Below are positions 23,583 to 29,655 of a stretch of 37,970 nt of DNA, piece after piece. The position numbers were made by a program, and so were the translations under genes. The notes under the pieces were generated by a model. It was not told the origin of the DNA and searched no databases. It saw nothing but the letters and a program-made list of their open reading frames with translations. The stretch is from Acidimicrobiales bacterium (lineage in GTDB: Bacteria; Actinomycetota; Acidimicrobiia; Acidimicrobiales; SZUA-35): assembly GCA_020628065.1 (NCBI GenBank), contig JAHDFR010000002.1, forward strand, positions 1-37,970, written 5' to 3'. Within the stretch, counting starts at the first letter, position 1; each line of letters starts with the position of its first letter.

Positions 23583-24830
23583 CTACTTCGGGGTGTCTTT
23601 CCAGGCGCCGCCATCAGCCCGAGGTTCCTTCGGAAGCCCCAGCACCATCTCACCGATAATGTTTCGCTGAACCTGACTGGTGCCGGCGTAGATCGTGCCG
23701 GCCCTGGCATTGAGGAACGTGCCGATCCACGAGCCGGAGTCGTTGGGCGCACCGGGTTGATCGGTGGCGAATGCGCTGGTCGGGAGTTTGCCGACGAAAT
23801 GCATGCCGTCCGGGCCCAAGATGTCGACTGCCAGTTCGGTAACGAGGAGGTGATACTCGGACCAGTAGAGCTTGAAGATTGAACCGTCGGCCCCCGGGTG
23901 GTTGCCTTCGAGGAAGGCGGTAAGTGTTCGCATACCCAGGTAGCGCATCACCTCCACCTTGGAGTAACACCACATCAGCCGTTGACGGATGACCGGATCG
24001 TCGGCCATTCCTCGCTGTCGGGCCAGTTCTAGTAGGCGATCAAGCTCGCCCTTGAACGCAATCGGGGTCTTGGCCGCTGCTTCGCCTCGTTCGAATCCAA
24101 GGAGCGTCATAGCCACGCCCCAGCCGCCGTTGACCTCGCCGATCACGTTCTCTTTGGCTGTTCGGGCGTCAGTGAAGAACACTTCGTTGAACTCCGACTC
24201 GCCGGAAAGCATCTGGATGGGCCGGACTTCTACACCCGGCTGGTCCATCGGGCACAGCAGGAAGGTGATGCCACGGTGCTTCTTGACGTCGGCGTCGGTG
24301 CGGGTCAATACGAAGATCCAGTTGGCCAGGTGGCCGGCCGACGTCCAAATTTTCTGGCCGTTGATAATCCACTCGTCGCCATCCAGCTCGGCGCGACAAC
24401 CGAGATTGCCGAGGTCGGACCCGGCATTCGGCTCCGAATATCCCTGACACCAGACATCTTCACCACTGATGATTCGCGGCAGAAAGTGCTTCTTCTGCTC
24501 CTCGGTTCCCCACTGGATGATGGTGTTGCCAACCATCTGGATGCCGAACACATCGTTCGGGCCTCCTGTGGGCACTCCGGCCTTTTGGAACTCTTCGGAG
24601 ATGATGACGGACTCAAGCGCACTCAGACCGGCGCCGCCGTATTCGGTTGGCCAGCTGAGAGCCAATAGACCGTTATCCCGCAGCGTGTTGCGCCACTGTT
24701 GGGTGAAGGCCAAGGCCTCTTCACTGGAGAGTACGCCGACTCCACTCCAGTCGGCCGGCAGATGCTCGGCTAGGAAAGCCTGAATCTTCTCCCGGTAGGC
24801 CTCGGCTTCCTGCGAATAGTTGGCTTCCAT
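23583..24830 (-). CDS. Acyl-CoA dehydrogenase family protein
   Basis: A 415-residue flavoprotein of the acyl-CoA dehydrogenase fold. Seen are the FAD/substrate region WCQGYSEPNAGSDLGNLGC, the strand WIINGQKIWTSAGHLANWIF, and the C-terminal IYAGTSQVQRNIIGEMVLGL. The usual catalytic-Glu site YEGT reads YAGT, as in many mycobacterial FadE proteins whose base lies elsewhere or in a partner subunit; this makes a simple straight-chain fatty acyl-CoA role less certain. ATG 24830 was chosen because family members begin shortly before the first helix; the open frame upstream (to 25253) is made by the 18-bp tandem repeats and is not protein-like. Confidence 0.88.
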   Translation of the reverse strand: MEANYSQEAEAYREKIQAFLAEHLPADWSGVGVLSSEEALAFTQQWRNTLRDNGLLALSWPTEYGGAGLSALESVIISEEFQKAGVPTGGPNDVFGIQMVGNTIIQWGTEEQKKHFLPRIISGEDVWCQGYSEPNAGSDLGNLGCRAELDGDEWIINGQKIWTSAGHLANWIFVLTRTDADVKKHRGITFLLCPMDQPGVEVRPIQMLSGESEFNEVFFTDARTAKENVIGEVNGGWGVAMTLLGFERGEAAAKTPIAFKGELDRLLELARQRGMADDPVIRQRLMWCYSKVEVMRYLGMRTLTAFLEGNHPGADGSIFKLYWSEYHLLVTELAVDILGPDGMHFVGKLPTSAFATDQPGAPNDSGSWIGTFLNARAGTIYAGTSQVQRNIIGEMVLGLPKEPRADGGAWKDTPK

Positions 24831-25002
24831 GTGAATCAACCCCCTGTGGGCCCGGTGAGTCAGGCCTTCAAAGGCCCTTGAGCACGAACGTGGCTGACCT
24901 AGCCGGACTGGCAGGCCAATCGTTACCCAACGGTATACGCCTAAACACTGGTTCTGCGAACCGAAGGGCGACTGGTCGTCGGTTACCGCGTTGCAGTCGG
25001 CT

Positions 25003-25080
25003 GGGCTATGTATCTCGTTGGGACTATGTATCTCGTTGGGGCTATGTATCTCGTCGAGGCTATGTACTTCGTCTGGGTTA
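25003..25080. repeat. 18-bp tandem repeat, four copies plus a partial fifth
   Basis: Units at 25003-25020, 25021-25038, 25039-25056 and 25057-25074 follow GGGCTATGTATCTCGTTG; the first three differ by one base each from it or are identical, the fourth by a few. A degenerate fifth (GGGTTATG) runs into the HNH gene's stop codon. The array lies between the HNH and acyl-CoA dehydrogenase genes. There are no spacers, so it is not a CRISPR. The unit length is a multiple of three. Confidence 0.9.
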
Positions 25081-25578
25081 TGCCGCCACTTGGTCGAGGT
25101 ACGGCGTCCAATCGTCGGGAATGGCGCCGGCGGCCACTTTGACCCACACGTATTGAGTTGGCGCCTTCGGTGGCTCCTTGAGGCTGAGGTGGCAGTCGCC
25201 CAGAAGACGATCGCCTTTGGCCGTGTTGCATCTACGGCAACAGGCCACCACATTTTCCCACGTGTGGGGGCCTCCCTTGGATCGAGGAATCACATGATCG
25301 ATGCTTTCCGCCTGACGGAAGCAGTACTGGCACTTGCCCCTGTCCCGGGCGAACACGGCCCGGCGGCTGAGCGGCGCAGTTCGCTTGTACGGCACCTTGA
25401 CGTAGTATCGCAGTCGAATGACCGAGGGCACCGGCATCGCCAAATCGGCCGAAGAATAGACGACGTCCGATTCGGAGAGAACATCCACCCGCTCGGCGAG
25501 CGCCAAGATCAGTGCCCGTCGGCCGGACACGACACCGATCGGCTCGTAGGTTGCATTGAGAACCAAAGCCCGTGCCAT
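25078..25578 (-). CDS. HNH endonuclease family protein
   Basis: A 166-residue protein starting MARALVLNATYEPIGVVSGR, the standard N-terminus of a widespread actinobacterial HNH family. The nuclease core has C83-x2-C86, SIDHVIPRSKGG with the catalytic His95, ENVVACCRRCNTAKGDR with the closing Cys pair and conserved Asn. A structural zinc and a catalytic metal are therefore expected. Target and role are unknown; such stand-alone genes are not obviously part of restriction systems. ATG 25578 is supported by TAGTCT six bases upstream. The 18-bp repeat array begins at its stop codon. Confidence 0.88.
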   Translation of the reverse strand: MARALVLNATYEPIGVVSGRRALILALAERVDVLSESDVVYSSADLAMPVPSVIRLRYYVKVPYKRTAPLSRRAVFARDRGKCQYCFRQAESIDHVIPRSKGGPHTWENVVACCRRCNTAKGDRLLGDCHLSLKEPPKAPTQYVWVKVAAGAIPDDWTPYLDQVAA

Positions 25579-25584
25579 TGCCAA

Positions 25585-25590
25585 AGACTA
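25585..25590 (-). promoter_or_regulatory. -10 element of the HNH gene (leaderless pattern)
   Basis: TAGTCT on the minus strand, six bases (TTGGCA), then ATG at 25578. The TTG within the spacer is an alternative in-frame start two codons earlier, but the spacing favours the ATG. Confidence 0.5.
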
Positions 25591-25672
25591 ATCGTCTTCG
25601 GTGAAGCGTGAGAAGTAATACGAGGCAGTGTCCATCGGCGGTCGCACCTGCCGAGGGTGGCGGTGGCCGGGC

Positions 25673-26488
25673 TCAACCGGGGCACCGGGTCGTCAATCGC
25701 CCAGCCGGGGGCTCCGACGTCACCAACTGAACGAACTGATGGGCCAGGACATCGACGTTGATTGTCGAAAGGTGATCGGGTAGACCTGCTCGAACCTGTT
25801 GAGGATCGATGGTTTCAGGATCGTTGAGTACCCCTAGCCACCAGCCGGGCGACCATTGTTGGATGACCGCACATTGAAGCCGGGTCCACTGCCGGGTCCG
25901 ACGCTGCGATAGGCCCACAATCTTGTTGTCACCCAGCGTCACCTCGCCGTGACCCAAGCCGGCGAAGCACAACACGTCGCCGGACCCCGACGTTGGCCCC
26001 CTATGAGCCTCTAGCTCGGCGTTCGGGAAACACGCTCGAAGGACATCAACCCACAGGTCACCCAGCCAATGGAACGATCTGGCCAGGTCATCCACCCACA
26101 GAGGAGACGACGTCGGTAGCAAAATATCGATCCAAAGGTCGGTTGACGGGTCGAGGTGAACCAGGCCGCCTCCGGAACGGCGACGGCAGATCTCAAGCGG
26201 CCTTCGGTGGATGTCGGGATGAAGAACGTCCGGCCGTTGAGCCGACCCGAGTATCAAGGCTTCGGCTTCTAGACGCCGTATCCAGATTTCGTGGTCCGCG
26301 CTGTCCGGGCGGAAGTGATGGAAGACGTTGGCTGAGCCCGTGCTTTCCCACACATGCCAATCGTTGGGTGCTTGCCGGAGATGTTTAGCGCGCTCAAGCG
26401 CCAGTCGGTCAAGTTCAGCACTGGTGGGAGCGGGGACAATCTCCGATGGGCGTCTGCTCGCTCCTGAGGCTTGGGTCATGCTCCCCAT
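25673..26488 (-). CDS. Lipoate-protein ligase A-like protein
   Basis: A 271-residue protein with the biotin/lipoate ligase fold. CRRRSGGGLVHLDP matches the lipoyl-AMP-binding RRxSGGG motif; DVLCFAGLGHGEVTLGDNKI followed by VGLSQRRTR holds the lysine that contacts the lipoyl group. WIDILLP and the later QWTRLQCAV also fit an actinobacterial branch of LplA-like proteins. No lipoyl-dependent enzyme or lipoyl synthase gene is close, so the acceptor is open: lipoyl attachment, octanoyl transfer or a divergent role are possible. The start ATG at 26488 lacks a clear ribosome site or -10 box; ATG 26479 is an alternative. It is divergent from mraZ. Confidence 0.78.
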   Translation of the reverse strand: MGSMTQASGASRRPSEIVPAPTSAELDRLALERAKHLRQAPNDWHVWESTGSANVFHHFRPDSADHEIWIRRLEAEALILGSAQRPDVLHPDIHRRPLEICRRRSGGGLVHLDPSTDLWIDILLPTSSPLWVDDLARSFHWLGDLWVDVLRACFPNAELEAHRGPTSGSGDVLCFAGLGHGEVTLGDNKIVGLSQRRTRQWTRLQCAVIQQWSPGWWLGVLNDPETIDPQQVRAGLPDHLSTINVDVLAHQFVQLVTSEPPAGRLTTRCPG

Positions 26489-26750
26489 TGTCGCCCACTC
26501 GCCCCACTTCGCCCCACCGGGCGGGCGGTTGGTGCGCCCAGATCCGTGACGGCGACCCGGTCACCGTCTTTGGGTGGCTACTTCGAGGTGTTAACCCGCT
26601 AGTTCCTGCCGGTTTCGGGCACCTCTCGGCTGGGCGCCGTTCGCTGATGATCGCTGGCAAACAAGCTTCTAGTCGGTATTACGAGGTTGTAATTTCGAAC
26701 AGATGTTTGCACTCTCCGTGACTTCTTCGCGCAGAAAGCAGCGAAAAAGG

Positions 26751-26779
26751 TTGCATAGGGGGGCGAAGTGGGTTAATTT
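26751..26779 (+). promoter_or_regulatory. Sigma70-like promoter of the dcw cluster
   Basis: TTGCAT (26751-26756), a 17-base spacer, then TAATTT (26774-26779). This is the best -35/-10 pair upstream of mraZ and would start transcription near 26786, giving a leader of about 120 bases. Confidence 0.55.
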
Positions 26780-26793
26780 GTCACGTAGTGGGA
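26769..26793 (+). promoter_or_regulatory. Candidate MraZ-binding repeats
   Basis: TGGGT at 26769 and TGGGA at 26789 are exactly 20 bases apart, with a degenerate TGTC in the same 10-base register at 26779. MraZ is known to bind TGGGN direct repeats spaced by one helical turn. The repeats straddle the -10 box and transcription start, as expected for autorepression. Confidence 0.45.
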
Positions 26794-26906
26794 GACAAGC
26801 CCACGAAAAGGGGGCCAACCCGAAGCGCTCAACCCAAAGCGGGGGAGGGCAAAGGCAGGCCCAAAGATCTGGTTAGAGCGAAACGAATGGAGAAAGAGGT
26901 GAGGAT

Positions 26907-27332
26907 GTGTTTGTCGGCCAATACGAACATGCGGTCGACGACAAGGGCCGAGTGGTCCTCCCTGCCCCTTTCAGAGCGTTCGTTGCTGAGCGGGGGTACA
27001 TCACCCAGCTCGATGGTTGTCTCGGACTCTGGAGTGAGGACGAGTTTCGGCAAGTGGCCGAAAAATGGAAAACAGAATCTGCAGCTTCCCGCATTTCGAT
27101 GCGGGTGTTCCGGAAACTCATGAACAGCGTGCGTGAAGTCAAGCTCGATGCAGCCGGCCGAATCACACTGCCCCGTGAGTTGCTGGATGAACTCGGATTT
27201 CAATCTCAGGTTGTTATCAGCGGTCTATTCGATCGGGTGGAAATCTGGCCGGCCGAGACCTACGCCCAGGACCTGGGCACACAGGAAGCAGCTGACGAGC
27301 TGGCTGAGGCAGTAGCCAGATTGGGTCTTTAG
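26907..27332 (+). CDS. mraZ: Transcriptional regulator MraZ
   Basis: A 141-residue protein with the two SpoVT/AbrB-like halves of MraZ. The first opens MFVGQYEHAVDDKGRVVLPA with DDKGRVVLP; the second has VKLDAAGRITLPRELL. MraZ forms rings that bind TGGGN repeats and represses its own dcw operon. The GTG start is set by AAAGAGGTGAGG just upstream. It is the first gene of the division and wall cluster, with rsmH next after a 238-base structured gap. Confidence 0.95.
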   Translation: MFVGQYEHAVDDKGRVVLPAPFRAFVAERGYITQLDGCLGLWSEDEFRQVAEKWKTESAASRISMRVFRKLMNSVREVKLDAAGRITLPRELLDELGFQSQVVISGLFDRVEIWPAETYAQDLGTQEAADELAEAVARLGL

Positions 27333-27375
27333 CCCAGGGACCCAGCGGGAAGTCACCCGTTACCCGAGCCCTTTG

Positions 27376-27490
27376 AAAGGAGGCTGGGCGAACCACAACA
27401 CAATATCGTTCATCGATTGCCTCCCGGGAGGCGAAGAGAAGTGCTTCTGCCCCACGACTCCGCCCGCTACTTCTCTTAGCGTCCCCCAGG
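27376..27490 (+). ncRNA. Candidate mraW-type structured leader RNA before rsmH
   Basis: Several inverted repeats nest here. CTGGG (27384-27388) with CCCAG (27485-27489), extended by CG/CG across a three-base bulge, forms an outer stem. AAGAGAAGT (27434-27442) with ACTTCTCTT (27469-27477) gives a perfect nine-pair stem around a C-rich loop. CCTCCCGGGAGG at 27420-27431 is a 12-base palindrome. AAAGGAGG at 27376-27383 looks like a ribosome site with no start codon after it and can pair with CCTCC. The mraW RNA motif is a known actinobacterial structure at just this place, upstream of rsmH (mraW). I assign it by position and foldability, not by a covariance match. Confidence 0.5.
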
Positions 27491-27570
27491 AGATAAAACC
27501 TGGATCGCGTTGCAGTCCGGGGGGTTATCGATGGCCGATACGTGAGCTTGGGGTAAGCCCTCATCCGTCT

Positions 27571-28578
27571 ATGGATCCTCGTAAGGGTGAGACTCCTGAA
27601 CAGCGTCACCTCGCCGTCAACCAGTTTGCCGAGAGCGACCACGACAGTCACTCGGCGTCATTTGACCACGAACCGGTCATGGTCGAAGAGGTGGTGGACC
27701 TGACTTCCACCATTCCCTCCGGCATGTTCGTGGACACCACACTCGGCGGCGCCGGGCATGCCGTGGCTGTACTCGGTGCCCGTCCCGACCTGACCTTGAT
27801 TGGGATTGACCAAGATGCCGATGCCCGCCAAGTGGCGGCTCAACGCCTTGAGGTTCATGGTGATCGAGTGCAGGTGGTGGCCGGTCGATTCGACCGTCTG
27901 GCCCAGATCCTCCGTGATCACGCCGGTGACGCCACCATAAGTGGCTTCCTCTTTGACCTCGGTGTGAGTTCGCCGCAGCTCGATCGCTCGGACCGAGGCT
28001 TCAGTTTTCGAAACGACGGCCCGCTGGACATGAGAATGGATCGATCATCGGCCCTTACCGCCGACGAAGTGGTCAACGGCTACGACGAAACCTCGCTGGG
28101 GCGTGTTCTCCGAACCTACGGCGACGAACGGTTCGCCTCACGAATAGCCGCCAGCATTGTCGCCTCGCGGCCGGTGAGCTCCACCGGTGAGCTGGCGGCC
28201 ATCATTGTGCAAGCCATACCGGCAGCTGCCCGCCGCTCCGGAGGGCATCCGGCCAAGCGATCCTTCCAGGCCATTCGCATTGAGGTGAATGACGAGTTGG
28301 GTGCACTCCAGAGGGCCTTGGAGGTCGCACTCGACGCCGTTTGTCCCGGTGGCCGATTGCTGGTCTTGACCTACCACTCGGGTGAGGATCGGATCGTCAA
28401 GTCAGCCTTTCGGGACCGATCAACGGTTAATGAGCCTCCTGGACTTCCGGTGGAAGTTGCCAGGGCCGAATTTTCAATCGTTAGACCTGCCGTTCGTCGC
28501 CCGTCGTCGACCGAAGAGCAGGCCAACCCGAGGGCCCGCAGTGCTCGGCTACGGGTAGTGGAGCGGGTGGCGGCCTGA
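27571..28578 (+). CDS. rsmH: 16S rRNA m4C1402 methyltransferase RsmH (MraW)
   Basis: A 335-residue SAM-dependent methyltransferase acting on C1402 of 16S rRNA. Seen are FDHEPVMVEEVVDL, the SAM loop VDTTLGGAGHAVAVL, LIGIDQDADA, GFLFDLGVSSPQLD, RGFSFRNDGPLDMRMD and the late LVLTYHSGEDRIVK. The frame is open back to 27373, but that part lies in the structured leader and reads like non-coding sequence, so ATG 27571 is preferred although its ribosome site is weak; the true start could differ by a few codons, but must precede the HEPVM motif. The ftsL-like gene follows after 90 bases. Confidence 0.92.
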   Translation: MDPRKGETPEQRHLAVNQFAESDHDSHSASFDHEPVMVEEVVDLTSTIPSGMFVDTTLGGAGHAVAVLGARPDLTLIGIDQDADARQVAAQRLEVHGDRVQVVAGRFDRLAQILRDHAGDATISGFLFDLGVSSPQLDRSDRGFSFRNDGPLDMRMDRSSALTADEVVNGYDETSLGRVLRTYGDERFASRIAASIVASRPVSSTGELAAIIVQAIPAAARRSGGHPAKRSFQAIRIEVNDELGALQRALEVALDAVCPGGRLLVLTYHSGEDRIVKSAFRDRSTVNEPPGLPVEVARAEFSIVRPAVRRPSSTEEQANPRARSARLRVVERVAA

Positions 28579-28668
28579 AACCGTGAGGCCGATAGGGAAG
28601 TGGGCCGGACACCAGGCCACCAGTAGATGTATGCGTTGGGAATGTAAGTAGAGGAGCTAGGACAAACC

Positions 28669-29655
28669 GTGGCAGCCGCCGTCGCTCGCAAGAGCAATCG
28701 ATCAACAGAACGGAACCGCAATAGCGGAGCTTCGTCGCGGGCCCGCTCAAGCGGGCGATCTTCCGCTTCTCGGCGCACCTCGTCGTCAGGGGGGCGGCCG
28801 ACGCTGCAGGTGTTTGATCAGGTTGCCATTCGCAATCGCGCCCGCCGGCGCTATGCCATCGTGGCCACCTTCGTTGTTCTCCTGGCCGGCCTTTTTGCCG
28901 TTGCTCTGATCCAGGCCCAGCTGGTGGCGAACCAGCATCGTCTTGACAGCATTAGAGCCGAGATCGCCACGTCGGAAGCCGAGCACACCCGCCTGGAACG
29001 ACTGGTTGAAGAGGCGTCAGCTCCGTCAGCCATCATCGAACAGGCAATGTCCATGGGACTGGTTCGGGCGGTCAATCCGGTGTACCTGGCGCCCAGTGAA
29101 CCGGCGGTGGCCGTTCCGGTGCCCATCTCGTTGGGGGAACAATCGACAGACAGGTCGGCCGAGAGGATTGTGGCCGCAGCTGATCCCGACCTTGTCTCCG
29201 CCGGAGTCGAGGCGGCGCTCCAGGCCGTGGCAACCGCCACCACCGATGGGGCAACGGTCAATAGCCAAACCGTTGATGGTGTGTCTGTTGATGGTGTGAC
29301 TGTCGATGGTGAGCGCGCATCCGATCCCGACAACAATTCGCCTTCGGGACTGGCCTCGATAGCCGGGACCACCGCAACCTCCGGCGGGCTCAACGCGTCA
29401 GCCGGCCAGACCCGTTCGGAAACACGTTCGGCGGTCGCCGATGTCGTTGTCGAATCCGCTCTTCCTGTCATTCAAACAGTTGATAGCGCATCAGTTGATG
29501 GCGCATCGGTTGATGGCGCATCGGTTGCCGTTGAGTCGACGTCCACTGTCGGATCGTCCAGTGTTCAGGTCGACGGAAACAGTCAGGTTCCAGAGGGTGA
29601 CGCTTCAGGGCCGGTATGGGCCGGAGCGGTAGCGGTTGCCGGAAGCTCCGGATGA
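28669..29655 (+). CDS. ftsL: FtsL-like septal protein with long repeat-bearing C-terminal extension
   Basis: A 328-residue protein where FtsL usually has about 100-180. The first 60 residues are basic and Ser-rich (cytoplasmic). A transmembrane helix lies at about 61-83, followed by a coiled coil at about 85-116 (HRLDSIRAEIATSEAEHTRL), and AMSMGLVRAVNPVYL is the usual FtsL/DivIC end motif. After residue 145 comes an extracytoplasmic Ala/Ser/Thr/Val-rich tail with VDG repeats at 202-214 and 271-284. The core would join FtsQ, DivIC/FtsB and FtsWI at the septum. The assignment rests on position between rsmH and ftsI plus topology. The stop overlaps the ftsI ATG by four bases. Confidence 0.8.
   Translation: MAAAVARKSNRSTERNRNSGASSRARSSGRSSASRRTSSSGGRPTLQVFDQVAIRNRARRRYAIVATFVVLLAGLFAVALIQAQLVANQHRLDSIRAEIATSEAEHTRLERLVEEASAPSAIIEQAMSMGLVRAVNPVYLAPSEPAVAVPVPISLGEQSTDRSAERIVAAADPDLVSAGVEAALQAVATATTDGATVNSQTVDGVSVDGVTVDGERASDPDNNSPSGLASIAGTTATSGGLNASAGQTRSETRSAVADVVVESALPVIQTVDSASVDGASVDGASVAVESTSTVGSSSVQVDGNSQVPEGDASGPVWAGAVAVAGSSG
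29272..29310 (+). repeat. 15-bp tandem repeat in the ftsL-like gene, first array
   Basis: Two near-identical 15-base units, GTTGATGGTGTGTCT and GTTGATGGTGTGACT, plus a partial third (GTCGATGGT). In frame they encode VDGVS, VDGVT and VDG. Confidence 0.8.
29479..29526 (+). repeat. 15-bp tandem repeat in the ftsL-like gene, second array
   Basis: Units at 29479, 29494 and 29509 follow GTTGATGGCGCATCG; the last two are identical. They encode VDSAS, VDGAS, VDGAS. A short remnant GTTG follows. Related to the first array 170 bases upstream. Confidence 0.85.

Larger units (their letters stand above)
26489..26906. other. Intergenic region between lipoate-ligase-like gene and mraZ
   Basis: 418 bases without a credible gene. 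The right half holds the dcw promoter (26751-26779), TGGG repeats and an mraZ leader of about 120 bases with a GTGGG/CCCAC hairpin at 26788-26804. AAAGAGGTGAGG just before 26907 supplies the mraZ ribosome site. In the left half I see nothing definite. Confidence 0.6.

Noticed and set aside
25003-25080. Possible CRISPR array
   Set aside because: The units are contiguous, only 18 bases long, and have no unique spacers; no cas gene is nearby.
24831-25253. An N-terminal extension of the acyl-CoA dehydrogenase with repeated DEIHSPNEIHSP-like residues
   Set aside because: It is produced by translating the 18-bp tandem repeat, overlaps the HNH gene on the same strand, and does not resemble the family; the normal start is at 24830.
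27373-27570. Upstream extension of rsmH, or a small upstream gene after AAAGGAGG
   Set aside because: No start codon follows the ribosome-like site at proper distance; the translated residues are Cys/Pro/Gly-rich and non-conserved, while the DNA folds into stable stems.
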